NCBI GenBank assembly: GCA_946699065.1
Contig: CAMPDV010000080.1
Location: 186,001-250,000 of the forward strand
Reading direction: 5' to 3'
From: Loxodes magnus
Taxonomy: Eukaryota; Ciliophora; Karyorelictea; Loxodida; Loxodidae
DNA length: 64,000 nucleotides
Below the pieces are notes generated by a model that saw nothing but the letters and a program-made list of their open reading frames with translations, was not told where the DNA came from and made no database searches. The first letter of the stretch is position 1. The number at the start of each line of letters is the position of its first letter. This document shows positions 13,151 through 25,271 of the stretch, in pieces. Both the position numbers and the translations under genes were made by a program.

Positions 13151-13597
13151 ATGTCTGACAAAGAAGAAGGCTCTCAACAAGGAGACGAAGCTTAAGAATA
13201 AGCCTAACCCGAAGAAGTCTAAGAGTTGGACATTCATTAAGTAATCAAAGAAGTCATAAAAAAATCTCTCTTTGCAGATGGCTTATCTCGTGGACTACAT
13301 GAAGCAGCAAAAGTTTTAGACGCAGGAAAAGGATAAGTTTGCTTCTTGGCAGAAGATTGTAACGAAGCAGCATACAAAAAATTAGTTTAATCTCTTTGCA
13401 GAGAACACGATGTTCCTGTTCTAATGATTCCTACCAAAGTAGATTTGGGAGAAATGGTTGGCCTATGCAGATATGACGCCGAGGGAAAGCCTAAAAAGGT
13501 ATGTGCTTGCAGTTGTGCAGTGATTAAAAATTATGGAGAAGAATCTGAAGCACTAGCAAAATTGCAAAGCCATATCGATGAGTAGAAGAAAAAGTGA
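13151..13597 (+). CDS. RPS12: Small ribosomal subunit protein eS12
   Basis: A single exon of 148 codons. The product matches eS12, a L7Ae/L30e-fold protein of the 40S beak. Conserved segments are SRGLHEAAKVLD (about residues 54-65), CNEAAYKKLV, VPVLMIPTKVDLGEMVGL and CSCAVIKNYGEES. The first 35 residues form the acidic, Gln-rich N-terminal extension typical of the family. Several in-frame TAA and TAG codons fall where Gln is tolerated, and the frame ends at TGA exactly at the usual C-terminus (a short Gln-Lys tail). This gene therefore fixes both the Gln reassignment and TGA as a real stop. Confidence 0.97.
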
Positions 13598-13908
13598 CAT
13601 TAATACACTTAAATTTAATTTAATAATAAAACTTAATAGCTTCTATAAATCTATAAATCTTTCAGTTCTTTATCTGTTTTGCTAGTCTCTTACATCAAAA
13701 TCCATTCTTAAAGCATTAATATTAATGGTTTAAAAAATAACTAAATTATCTTCTAACTAATTTAAAAAGATTTCTACATAAATTATTTATAAATAATAAA
13801 TTACCTACTACTATTAAAGCACTTTATCTAAAATATTATTAATTTTAAGAGTTATTCTCTTTCTTATATGACTATTATATTAACTACTAATTTAAATATT
13901 CTGCCTTA
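13598..13908. other. Spacer, eS12 3' flank
   Basis: A+T-rich; nothing recognised apart from the short 3' flanks of the two converging reading frames. Confidence 0.4.
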
Positions 13909-14070
13909 TCAATTTAGAAATAGCTTTATATTTAGCATAATCTTACCATACATATAATCAAAAAATTCTTCAGAAACTAAATTTATCTAATAATCATTTT
14001 ATTTTACTTTGTACAGTTTCATTGCAATCCTCAAAGTATCATCAATTTAAATCTGAATAAAGCTAAGCAT
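13909..14070 (-). CDS. Possible 53-residue protein
   Basis: The frame runs from an ATG at 14070 to a TGA at 13909. The peptide has a mixed, protein-like composition (MLSFIQIQIDDTLRIAM at the start, SEEFFDYMYGK in the middle) in DNA whose surroundings are almost pure A+T. It may be a small protein or the last exon of a gene whose upstream part I could not connect. No family recognised. Confidence 0.35.
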
Positions 14071-14370
14071 TTAAATATTTACCCTTCTAAAATTAATAAA
14101 TAGAATCAAAAGAGAAATAAATTTATAGTATCCTAATAAGTGTAATTTACTTAAGCAATGCATATATTTCCTAGATTATTATAAAATAAGCTAGAATTGT
14201 GCAAATAATTGATAATTGTAAGAGAAAGCTTAGAATTAGTATGAATATAGAGAGATTGTATAAATTAGGATATGATTTATGTATTAAATTAGTATTTATT
14301 AGCTTAATATTTATCTTTGAGCTTTATATATTTATAGCAGCTTTTGCTTAATTTAGAAGGAACTTATTTA
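14071..14370. other. Spacer upstream of the RING-MORN gene
   Basis: A+T-rich; no coding frame recognised. Confidence 0.4.
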
Positions 14371-15222
14371 ATGGGAATAGATCTTAATTTATTTTTACAA
14401 AGCATAAGTCTGAACTGATTTTGCAAAAATTGCAATTTAGTTGTAGAAGATCCAATTTAATGTGGATAATGCGAAGCTTTGTTCTGCTTTGAATGTTTGA
14501 GTGATGTTATGGCATCAGATATGAAATGTCCTGTTTGCAAATAGATGTAGATAAAGATTAAAAAGCTATCTAAAGTAGCTTAAAATGTGTTGGATTAGTT
14601 CTAATTAAGATGTAGACTTGGATGCAAACTAATTATCAATTACAAAGACATTAAACCTCATGAATAGCAGTAATGCATTTTCGCAAAAATTAAATAAGCA
14701 AGAGAATAAAATCAGATGTTAAGAGATGAACTAGCTATTTTAAGATAATAGCTTAATGAGAAAATGTAAGAATAGCAAAAGTAATAGAATTAAAAGCCCA
14801 TTTTATAGCAAGCTAAGGGAAATTAAAATAATTATTAAAACTAGGAAGATTAGTAATGCAACATTTCTACTCTTTTTGATAAATAAATGAATTTTTTCTT
14901 TATTGGCTAAACTGAAAAATGTCCTACATTAGATGGTTTTGGAGTTCAGTCTTTTGAAAATGGAACTATTAAAATAGGAAATTTCGATAAAGGATAGTTA
15001 TAAGGCAATGGAGCTCAAATAAATGGAAGTGAGTGCTATGTTGGCTTTTTTGCAGATGGAAGTTTCAATAGCCATGGCATCAAATACTACGCCAACGGCG
15101 ATAGATTTGAAGGAAACTGATAAAATGGACTAAAAAATGGATCGGGAATTACTTATAAAGCCAATGGGACTAAAATATACGAGAAATGGATTTAAGGTAG
15201 AAAGAAAAATTCATCTAGATGA
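14371..15222 (+). CDS. RING-type zinc finger protein with coiled coil and MORN-like repeats
   Basis: A single exon of 283 codons. Residues about 16-60 contain a RING-like cysteine array (CKNC, CGQCEALFCFECL, CPVC), followed by another Cys-rich TRAF-type segment (RCRLGC). A Gln-rich coiled coil spans about residues 115-160, and a C-terminal half has MORN-like units (GNFDKGQLQGNG; GDRFEGNWQNGLKNGSG). RING proteins usually act as E3 ubiquitin ligases; MORN repeats often bind membranes or scaffolds, and the two are combined in several protists. The terminal TGA at 15220 could also be Trp, which would add about a dozen residues before the next in-frame TGA; the ambiguity is inherent in this code. 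Confidence 0.8.
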
Positions 15223-15801
15223 GAGTATTATTGTGAAGTTTATAAACAGCTTATTTGAAATTAATAATAATAGTTTAATCAATGTTATCACTAATAAACT
15301 TTATTAGCTCTATAGATTTCCTTACATTTCAAACTTTTAACCAAAATATTTCCTAACCAATTATATAAAAAAATAATTAAAAAAGCTTATCTATTTACAG
15401 AGTTAAATTTACTTTTTTCAATGAAAAGTTAATAATATAATGGTTATAAGTATTTGCTAATGTAAGCACAGAAGAAAGATATCTTATTATAACATAATGA
15501 ATAACTCAAGGATATCATTTTACAAATGCTTAAAATGAATATCTATTATTGTATTTATGCTTAATCAAGTTTTATGATCAAAAATATCTTCAAATAATTA
15601 TGAAATAACTATCTAGTAAAAAAGGATTATTAATAATCTATCTTATATATAATTTCTAATGACTTAATATCTTAAGCTTTGTTGACTTAATTTCTAAATA
15701 ATAAAGTTTAAATAATCTAATCTAATAATTAAATATAAGCTTTTAGAGTTATAAAGCATTGATTAGGTAAGTTTTGAATAATTTAAAATAAACCAATCAT
15801 T
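15223..15801. other. Convergent spacer
   Basis: Between the 3' ends of the RING-MORN gene and the PH-domain gene. A+T-rich with no recognised element. Confidence 0.45.
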
Positions 15802-16452
15802 TCATATAATAGATTAACTTTATGTAGTAGAATTCTATAAATAGTCATTTCTTTCTATTTCCTTAATTGCTTGATTTAAACATTATACCCAACTTATGCC
15901 ATTTTTTTCATCTTCCGCTGTGAATATCAATTATTAAACTTCTGTGTTGCTCTTTTGGTGGCTATCTCTACTCGAAAGGCTTGGATCATCAAATTTTGGC
16001 TTTAGTTTAATTTCGAACTTAATAATCTTATTATTAGACTTCATGATTTAGGGAAGTATTGAGATATAGGAAGCTTAATTAAGGTTTAGACAGAATAATG
16101 GTTTATGTCATATTTAAGCCTTTGTTTCGTTTTCATAATATCTAAATTAAGATGTAGTAACCTAGCAGAATCTCTTATTATTAGAATCTAATGAATTAGA
16201 AAATTATTTTTTTAGCTAAGCTAATCAGCCTTCTTTTAGAACTTTCTCCGACTTTGCAGTTATTTATTACCCATTTTCTACTACTGAAAAACTAAACCGA
16301 TTTGGTTAATCTCTACAAATTTATAAATCTTAATAGCTCAAATTGCTATGAAAACTCGGGTAAATAGTGATCCTGTCAGTTTAGATGCTGTAATCTTCAA
16401 TTTCTTCTTCAAACTAAAATTTTTAGCTTTAATTGCATATGCAATTTCCCAT
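15802..16452 (-). CDS. N-myristoylated PH-domain protein
   Basis: A single exon of 216 codons. The protein begins MGNCICN, a strong N-myristoylation signal with adjacent cysteines for palmitoylation. Residues about 70-195 form a pleckstrin homology domain: it opens with EGWLAQLKK, contains the KRFCQV...FRYYENE strand pair, and ends with the typical FTAEDE...SWVQCLNQAI helix. PH domains bind phosphoinositides or proteins at membranes, so with the lipid anchor this is probably a membrane-attached signalling adaptor. The 5' end is chosen by the myristoylation motif; the same frame is open further upstream. Confidence 0.85.
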
Positions 16453-17846
16453 TTTTAATCAGTTCTTATTTATCAAATTTATTCACGTAAAAGAAACCAT
16501 TATTTAAGCTAAACCAATACTAAATAATTCAATTATATATTCCAAATGCTCATTTACAAATCATGCTATAGAACTCATTAAGTATCACTAATGTTAATTC
16601 AATCTAGCAGCCTTACTGATATGCTTTAAAAATATAATAGCTAATAAGACTAATAGTACAATTGTTTATGATTAAACTGATAAATAACTAGTCTTATATA
16701 AAGAGATGACTAATGAATAAATATAAATAGTAATAAGAATTTATCTTATATCTATGAGACTTTCACAAGTAAAATTTATAATTTTATTTTTCTATTAAAT
16801 GCCTTTCTTTTTAATAACAGCTAGTCATAGACAACTATAATTATTTGTTTTTATTATGATTTATTAATTGTGACTATATATAATAACTGTATAATATGCT
16901 TTATACTTTGTTCAGCTATTTTGTTAAAAATAAGATAAAGCTCTTAAACATAATCTACTTGCATTATTTATTAAACTATCTCATTATTCTAATTTCTATC
17001 CGAAGTTACACTTTCTAAAGATAAGTACTATTAACTGCCTCTTTATTAATTAAATTGCTAATAGCTTTAGTTAATAAAGCAATTGAATATAAAGAAGCTA
17101 GCATTTTAATTAGATAACTAACTAATTAGAATTAGTTAGTTTAATAACTTTAGTAAGGTTATTTAGCATTAATAAAAAACTTATAGCTTGTAAGTAAAAG
17201 TTAGCTATAATAAGGATTTTATAATTATAGGTTTCTAATAATAATATATAGGTATGTGAATGAAATTACTCCATTTATAAAGTTTTAGCTTAACTATAAA
17301 TCTCAAAGTAATTACATTGCTTTATAAATAATTTCATTGCTATATTAAATCGAAACTAAAGCTATATAGTTACAATAAGTTAAAAATGCAGCTTAACTAA
17401 TTAAGAATTTATATAATTTGCTATATTTATCAAATAAAATTAACTTTTATATTCTAGGAAGTATTAAGGATCAAAACATAGCTATAAAAATGATTAATTA
17501 AGCAAAAATAATAAATGAAATAACTAATCCTTATAATTCTAACTTTGTGTATAGTCTAGGATTTCTAATATTAAAATAAACCTTTTGCTGTAGACAAGTA
17601 AATATACTATCTATGATATAACAGGATTAATTTCTTCTTTTTATAATTAAAAGTCTTTATTTAGAATGTATTATAGAGCTAATCTATATACAAGATATTA
17701 GAATTTCAATTAACAATAGGAACTTTAAATACCTTATGCTTATTTGATTATGATGGCTTCATAGTTTAATATATTGCTTAAATTATTTTAAAGCTTGGGG
17801 AAATAAAGGAAAATTAAAATAAATGGAATAAAGGGAAAGTAAGTTA
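16453..17846. other. 1.4-kb A+T-rich spacer between divergent genes
   Basis: No coding frame recognised. Rich in AGCT-centred words (TAAGCT, AGCTTAAT). It should contain the promoters of the PH gene (minus) and the four-TM gene (plus). Confidence 0.45.
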
Positions 17847-18593
17847 ATGTATCTTTTCACTCTTTTATTTTTCTTACTAATTTTCTCACTATCATTAGCA
17901 TCTTTAACAGCAACTCCTTTCTTTTCTTGAAGGATTAAATCAGATGATAATATTTATCAGTACCAAATTAATGGAGCTCTTACTAAATTTAGAAATTAAC
18001 TAATAATAAACGGAACTACATAAATACATTTTGGGAATTATCAGTCATATTATGAAGCTTATAAGAATTGCTACTAAGTAGATTCAAAATTAGAATTGAA
18101 TTGTAATATTTGAGATACTTTTAGAAACGCAGGGATTGTATATATATTCTTTAATACTTTGGGAATTATAGGACAGACTATTATTATATGTTTAATAATA
18201 TATCGAAATTGCTTCCAAAATCAACCTAAAAGACTTGTCTAACCTTTCTTCTTTGTACCTGCATTAACTTTTTTCTTCCATTTTCTTTCTTTGTTAGTTT
18301 GAGGTTCGATGTGTAAGCCTGTATAGTAATATACTGTAAATGCTATTCCTGGTTAAGCTATAAATAACTTGGAACATACATAGTTTGAGCGTGGTAGTGC
18401 TTGTGCTGTATCAAATTTTATATTTATAATTATAGCAATAACTTGCTTAGTTATAACACTAATATATGATAAAGACTTACATGACTAGACTAAAAAGCCT
18501 TTGTATTCAAACTTGAATGACTAAAATTTATTTAATTTATAGCCCTTAAAACCCAGCACTGATTCTAAAAATGAAAGCGAAATAGAAAATTGA
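17847..18593 (+). CDS. Four-transmembrane protein with Cys-containing loops (claudin-like topology)
   Basis: A single exon of 248 codons. A hydrophobic N-terminus (MYLFTLLFFLLIF) is followed by a loop of about 80 residues with cysteines (NCYQVD...ELNCNIW), then three further membrane segments (IFFNTLGIIGQTIIICLIIY; VPALTFFFHFLSLLVW; FIFIIIAITCLVITLIY). A second outer loop contains C-K-P and RGSACAVS. The arrangement resembles claudin/PMP22 or fungal SUR7-type tetraspan proteins, but I see no decisive signature. The tail is polar and acidic. The TGA at 18591 is taken as stop; reading it as Trp would add a hydrophobic extension of uncertain value. Confidence 0.6.
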
Positions 18594-18966
18594 AAAACAT
18601 TCATAAAGACTTGCTTATACTTAATTTAGTTTGATTCATTCGTTTTCTATTTATTTTTATAACTAATAATAACATTTCTGATATCATTTAATAGTCATCT
18701 TATGTTTCTTAATCTAGATATCTTAAGATAACTATTAACTTTAAAAATTTATTTAAGTTAATAAATAAAACTTTATTTTAATTTAAATTTAGAGGAAAAG
18801 CCTTCTTCTATTTTACCAGAATTAATATTCTTATTGTATTATTTTTATTTTATTAAAAGAGTATTAGACTTTATATGCTGTTATATTAAAATAAGATTTT
18901 AAAGTAGAATAAGATTAAAATTAAAAGTTAAATTAAAAATAATTAAAACTTTCTTATTAAACTTTT
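18594..18966. other. Convergent spacer
   Basis: 373 bases between two tail-to-tail genes; A+T-rich, no element recognised. Confidence 0.45.
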
Positions 18967-19850
18967 TCAATCATTCTTGCTTCTAGTTGGACAATTAGTT
19001 CCTCTCTATTTCCCCAACCTCATCCATTAAAATAAGTTTCATTTTTGATCTAAATTATCCTTTGGAAATTGACAAATGAAATGGTCCGAATAAACTATTA
19101 TTTCAAAAGTTTTCTCTTCATATACATACTTCTTAGACTATTTAGCACAAGCTATATTATATTTTCCAAAGTCTTTTCTATAAAACAATTATGATAAATT
19201 GGAATTTTCTGTCCCATTTTGTATATCTTCTTTATTAATTTAGTTATCTAACCAATCTAGATAAAGATACCCACAACAAAAAAAAGGATATTCTTTTCGA
19301 AGCATCTGAATTGAAGTAGTATTAAGATGTACGAATACTTCATTATAAACCTATTTAAGTCTTAATAATAACAAAATTTTTCTAAACTTAGGAGCAAATT
19401 ATCTAATTCATATAGTTAATATAAACAAAGCTATATTTTAATCAGAAGGTATATAAATACAAGCATATTCTTAGCTTCATTAAATACTCTTTATTTTTAG
19501 CTTAATTATTTTCATTAGGATCTAGATGTTGACTATATCTTTTTTAAATTATTTTTCTGTCTTCTACTATTTTTCTTCTTCTTGCTCTAAATGTACCACC
19601 TTTCGCATTTCTTTCCTTTTCAAACTTTCTTCTTTTAGTAATTTTTTCAGAAATTTATTCAGGTGCTTTCTTAGCAATCTTGAATTTAATTTATGAATGT
19701 AAATATAATAAAATATATATAAAAGTAATTAATAAAAACTAGTTTAAAATAACTTTATTATTGCCACTATCTTTCTATAATGCTCTAACTTACTATTACT
19801 TGGTTAGATTAATGCTTTATAGATAGCTTAGCCTTACACTAGAATCTCAT
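18967..19850 (-). CDS. Hypothetical type II membrane protein, three exons
   Basis: The first exon is only 11 bases (19850-19840, ATG AGA TTC TA). It is followed by a 13-nt intron (19827-19839, GTGTAAGGCTAAG), a 339-base exon, a second 13-nt intron (19475-19487, GTATTTAATGAAG) and a 508-base exon ending at the TGA at 18967. The total is 858 bases, 285 residues plus stop. The N-terminus carries a hydrophobic segment (ILNQFLLITFIYILLYL) after a short Gln/Lys-rich head, suggesting a type II membrane or signal anchor, then a highly basic stretch (KRRKFEKERNAKGG, RARRRK). The remainder is a globular domain with scattered cysteines that I cannot assign. Confidence 0.55.
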
Positions 19851-20964
19851 TATAAGTTTATTAAGTTTTACTATAATAAAGTCATATATTAGATCTATTT
19901 AAATGAATAATCTAAGTTCTTAACCCTAAAAAAGGATTAGTATTTAAGATTTTTGGTAACTTAATGATAAGAAGTAGAAATTTATAAATTCCAAATAAGA
20001 TAATAAGGATATATAATAAATCCCTAGAATATCGTATGCAAATGCTTATCATCCTTAATCGTTTCTTTTTAATCATTTTAAGTATGTTGATACTTTAGAG
20101 TTACATAAATAATAAACTAATAACTTTTGCTGAAGAAAGAGTGTTTAAACCATTTAGTGCTTGGTATCTATTTTATTCTTTATATTAAAATTACCCTTTG
20201 GAATTTATTCAATTATATTACATTAAATAGTGATTGCTACTATATCTTTAAAGTAAAAAGATAAGCCTATGCTAAGTTTGTAAATATAAATAGAGAAAAC
20301 CTTTAATAAAAATACTTAAGAAAAGGCACATTTAAGTAATATTAGTAATTAACTTCCTAATCTTCATCAAATCCAATAACCTAATATAGATTTTGTACTT
20401 TTCTTAGTTAATATTTCTACTCTTATATATGATAAGATCTGCTTCATTCAATTTAAAAGCATTATTAAATAGTTGCTTATATAGACTTGATAAATAATGA
20501 AAGCATATAAAACCTATCTATTAGATATTTAATCCCTACTAATTAATTAATAGAAATTACACAAGCATCTATAATACAATTATATGCTTAGTAGAATAGA
20601 AGTATAAAACAATTTACTAATCCTTTAAAACCTTTTAATAGTTAAAATAATTAAAGCTATTCAGACAAAGAGAAGTATTAAAGTTAGAAAATATAGTAAA
20701 CCATATAGATAAACTACCATTAGTCTTATTTTGGCTTTTATTTATGTAGGTTATTTTTAGTATTTGAGTTAACTATTATAACTGTAGAGCGTTTTTATGC
20801 TTCTAAGATATTTAAGAAGCTTGAAGAGTTATAACTTCTTTTACTTGACTCTTATACTTTTTTCTTGGATGCTTTGAGGAATTTACTAGAAATTGAATGA
20901 AATTAGTTTTTATACAGTTAACTAAATTAAATAAATCAAATTTATTAAAACTAAATCATAAAAA
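19851..20964. other. A+T-rich spacer between divergent genes
   Basis: 1.1 kb with no convincing frame; presumably contains both promoters. Confidence 0.45.
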
Positions 20965-21258
20965 ATGGTGAGCCCTCTTAAACCAGAACAAAAGTAATAA
21001 CTACAAGAAGCTTTCGAAAGCTTTTTTCATACAGGCAATGAGGAAAAGTTAACGGTTGCTTTTAAGATATTCGATCGTGATGGCAACAACCAATTAGATG
21101 TAGAAGAAGTAAAGGCAGCCGTTACAGCTCTTGTTAATATTCCAGAAGAAAAAATAAAGATGATCTTTGACATGGCTGATAAAAATAAAGATGGTTCTAT
21201 TGATGCTACTGAATTTATATCGTACTTGAGAGAATAGAGGCATAGAGCATAGGATTGA
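20965..21258 (+). CDS. Two-EF-hand calcium-binding protein
   Basis: A single exon of 97 codons. Two canonical EF-hand loops are visible: DRDGNNQLDVEE (about residues 39-50) and DKNKDGSIDATE (about 75-86), each with acidic or oxygen-bearing residues at loop positions 1, 3, 5 and 12. It is about two thirds the length of calmodulin and has one EF-hand pair, as in many ciliate calcium-binding proteins. It probably acts as a small calcium sensor or buffer; partners cannot be inferred. Confidence 0.9.
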
Positions 21259-21327
21259 TCAATGTTTAAATTTATATTTTTATTTCTTAAAATAATTTCC
21301 TAATTATATTGCTTTTAACCACTCTAT

Positions 21328-21573
21328 TCATTTTCCATTTTTTTAAATATTTTTAACTTCTTCTATAAAAGACTCCTCAGCTTCTAATTTAGCGAACATT
21401 AAAATCTAAAGTCAGGAAAATTTCTATTTCTTGTGATTTGAATCTTTTTGTTCTTTATATGCAGCTATTTAAATATTTTTATATTTGGGATTGCTTTAAA
21501 AGATGTAAATCCATTAGATGATACTTCCTAATTTACTTTCTCTTGTTTTTAAATCTCCCTTTAATATTTTCAT
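21328..21573 (-). CDS. Small hypothetical protein, 81 residues
   Basis: A single frame from the ATG at 21573 to the TGA at 21328, converging on the EF-hand gene. The peptide has a balanced composition with a hydrophobic patch (LGSIIQWIYIF), a second helix (FSWLQILMFAKLEAEESF) and a basic C-terminus. No family recognised. Length and compactness suggest a small helical protein, possibly a subunit of a larger complex. Confidence 0.5.
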
Positions 21574-22429
21574 AATTTATAGCATTTTATGAATGATAAA
21601 GATAACACAAAAAATGAGATAGTTAAATAAAATAACTCAAAAGCCAACTTAATTCTGAACCTCATTTATCTCAATATATCTATTATTTAAATTCTAAGAT
21701 TCCAACAATTCAGAATAATTTTACTAATGAAAACTTTAAAATTAACTTATTTACCTTTAATCTACTACTTTTGATAAATTAACTATATTATTAGATAAAA
21801 ATAATTAAAAAGCTAATCAAGTATTTAAAGAAGTGCTAACTAATAATTATTATCATTTTTAAAATCAAACTAAGTTGAACCGAAATGATGGATCATACCT
21901 TTTACTATGTCTCTGAAAAATTAACTAAAAGCATTATTAATTACAATTTATTAGCAAAAGCATCCTAGATTTTAAGATTACTTGCACTTCTTAAATAAAA
22001 GAAACAATTAATATCTAAATAAAATAAATTAGATTTAGTTAATGTACTGATATATATAAAATAAGTATAGTTTCTATTAATTAAATTTTATTCTCTTTTT
22101 TATATTTAGTTACCAAATTTTTCATATCTTCAGTAATTATCGTTTTAAGCTTTAACTCTTAGCAAGTGTTATATAATCATAAGTAAACCTGATTCTATAT
22201 TCTATAATGATTATTCTAAAATAATCTTTAAGTAGAAAAAATTATTTTCTGCTTTTTTATTAATAATAGAAAGCAATCTAATATAATAATTTAGAAGTAT
22301 ATAAATAAAGAAGCTTATACTAATAAAAATTTTATTTTGCTATACTTCTAATATTATCAATATAACCTAGTTTTGTTTAAGGTATATTACTGATATTTCT
22401 TTAAGTATTAAGCTATATCGAAATAATGA
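21574..22429. other. A+T-rich spacer
   Basis: No frame with protein-like composition; nothing else recognised. Confidence 0.45.
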
Positions 22430-24679
22430 TCATTTATAATAAACTTAGTAAGTGGCTTTGAAATAAACTTTTTAAGAAAAGCTTTTGAAAAACCTTTAAT
22501 TATGGAAGTGAGTTGATTACTATGATTTAAAGAATGAAGAAGTAGTTTAAATAGTTTAAAACAAAGTAAAGTTTCTCTTTATTCCATAAGGATTTTTCCC
22601 CATTAATTTTAGAACGAAGGAGTTAAAATTTTCCGAATTAGCTTTGATACTGCAATTGCTACTTATTATAGGTAGAGTAATTTATGTAATTCCTTACTGA
22701 TCTTTGTAGTAATAATCATGCTATTCGTTAGGAAGTTAGACCATTAGCATTTTTTATTGAAGTTCATTTTCTTATCTTTGCTTCTTTTTAACGTTTTTGT
22801 ATATTTTTTTAAAAGAATTATTTCCTTCTAATCCACTTGAATCATTATAAGCTAAGTGTTTAGTCCTTCAAGCTAATGATCTTAAAAAGGGCATTTTATA
22901 CATTTTTCCAAATAAAGCATCATTGAAATTGGCATTGTCTTCTCAGTTATACTCTTAAAGGAAAGTAGTGAAAGTATAGCGTGGCAGTATGAATACAGGA
23001 TTTTTATCGTATAAAGCATATCAATTCCATTTTTTGTAAAGTTCTTTATCTTTCAACTCACAATCATGCCAACCTGGACCAAGATATGCTATATATATTT
23101 ATTTCCCAAAAATAGGATTTTCTATCCATAACTTATAAGTATAGAGCATAAATTCATAAGCATCTTAAGAAAAATACTAATCATCTTCAGAGTAAACTGC
23201 CACTGGTAATTTTAAAAACCCTAAAGTAAAATTAAGAGCAAATATCTAGTTTTTACTAATCCTATGGAGTCACTCTAGTAGATATATATCTATCTCAGTG
23301 GATATTTAAGGATGTGTAGGTTCATTTGGATAATATATATGAACAATATTCAATTTTCTTTTTCACTTTTTTATTAAATCAGTCATTTTTGTATCATTTC
23401 CCTGCTAAGAAACTATAATAGCTGTTTCGTTTATTTTTCTCATTTTATACAGACTTTATAGTACTTGTTCAAAATACTGAGTGCGTTTATGAGTAATTAT
23501 GCTGATTGGAATAAAAAAATTAGGTAATCTTTATCTAATTCTATTGAATTCTCCCTCATAAAGTTTATAATAATCCTCTGCATTACTAATTCAAAAATTA
23601 GAGAATTTTTACAAGTAAAGCTATCAACGATTATACAGTAGCATACCATCTTGTATATCTCTCTCAATAAACTAAAAACTTGAGTCAATAGTGAGATTGT
23701 ATACAACTGAAGTGGTTAAATTAAGTGGAGAGTAAAGTCACTTTTCACCTCAACTGAATCCTTTTCTTGCGTCTATCTTCCGTTAACGACTATAATTGAT
23801 AGCATGCATTCCATATTTTTTTCCGTTAATAACTTAACTATATGATCTATCAAAATCGCAGAAGAATAGGTTTTCTAATTAGATTTATTCCTTATTTAAT
23901 AGAGTATTTATTTGCTGAAATGTAAGTATAGAATCTGTCAAAATAAAATCATCAAAATCTCCAATAAATTGATGCCCTACAGTTTCTTTCAGTGCATTAA
24001 GTACAGAGTCTTTATGAATAATCCAGCTGCCTAATCTTAATGACTATCCTCCCTGCATAAGTCTATACAATTTTCTGTTTTCATATGCTAATTTTCCATT
24101 CAAATAAAAAATAGCAAGTTGGTTAGGATCTTACTTTATACCAAGGGCAGTTAAAGAAACTACAATATGATTTCATTAATCAACTTATTCAAAGTTATTA
24201 AGCAAAGTTAAATTAGTACATCCAATATCACTTCCTAATTATAGCATCAGATTTGAGCTATTAAGAAACAAAGAAAAGCCTCTATGATAAATAAGTTCTC
24301 CACATCCAAATAAATTATTACTCAAAAGGGTTTGATAATGCCTTTTAAAAACTGTTCTTTTCACTCAAAACATAAAAGTCAGTTCTGTAAAATCAAGTGA
24401 AGCTCTTTTACCAATTACTCTCAACTACTTATTTTCCTTTGATCTATAATGCTAAGAGTTCTCTTTGAAGTACTTAGCTTTAAAAATGTTATTCACTTCT
24501 CCTGCTATTTAAATTTTTTAGTCTTGTGTAGTAATCCTTTATCTTATAACAGGCAAGGTATTCTAGATCAAATAATTTTATGGATTATTAGAAGTCTTAA
24601 AGAAATGATAGTAGAAGTTTAAGAAAATAGCAAAGAGACAGAAATAAAATAGAGATTTAAAAAGGAATTCTCTTTGCAT
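22430..24679 (-). CDS. Golgi-type glycosyltransferase: LamG-like lectin domain fused to GT13 (GnT-I/POMGnT1-like)
   Basis: One uninterrupted frame of 749 codons. Residues about 5-27 are a type II signal anchor (FLFKSLFYFCLFAIF). Residues about 85-250 form a concanavalin/LamG-type domain: F-T-x-L-T-F-x-F-W at its start, DQWNHIVVSL and AIFYLNGKLAY in the middle, and FIGDFDDFILTDSILT at its end. A stem region follows (DARKGFSWGEKW). The C-terminal half matches GT13 N-acetylglucosaminyltransferases: FIPISIITHKRTQYFEQVLQSL, then IIVSQQGND, the metal-binding EDD in VYSEDDQYF, LGPGWHDCE, and RTKHLAYNDSSG near the end. The family transfers GlcNAc onto N-glycan core or O-mannosyl glycans. The last 60 residues are of lower quality, and the true stop could lie earlier if a small intron is present. 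Confidence 0.8.
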
Positions 24680-25271
24680 TTAATTGACTAACTTATTTAA
24701 TTTATCATATTTTACCTTTTATTTTCATTTATCTTCTAGTTTAACTGCTGTATTGAGTCTTACACACTACCTCTTTCTTATCCCTATGAATTTAATTGGG
24801 TTAATGATAAGTTAGTTTATATTAAGTTAATATTATATTAAGACGCTACTTTTAAGGATAAAGCTAAGATGTATAATAAATGCTTATATAATATTTAATC
24901 AATAATAAACAATCTAATTTTTACTTATGATACTATAAATCCATAATATAGCCACTTTTTAAAAAGACTTTATATACTTTATAAGAGCAAATAGCTTCTA
25001 TATTATACATGCTAGAATATAACTTCTAAGTGATTATATAATTTACCTTATTAATATTACTATCAGTATTATAAGTATTTATATTATTAGTCTTAGTTTA
25101 TATTACAAGAGATAGTAGTTTATAATATCACTAGCTGTTTATTATACAAGCTTCTAGTTTAAGAAGCTTTAACTTTAAAGGTAATAAATGAATTTGAAAT
25201 TAAAATTTTGAATTAAGTTTAGATATAATAAAGCGGGTTTTAATTAAAGGATTAAGAAATATATAATTGAA
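24680..25271. other. Divergent promoter region and A+T-rich spacer
   Basis: Lies between the GT13 gene (minus) and the zinc-protein gene (plus). An in-frame ATG at 25188 could extend the latter by 28 residues, but the segment looks non-coding. Confidence 0.45.

Noticed and set aside
15220..15260. Extension of the RING-MORN gene past its TGA
   Set aside because: Reading the TGA as Trp adds only about twelve residues before another TGA; with no homologue to decide, the first TGA is used.
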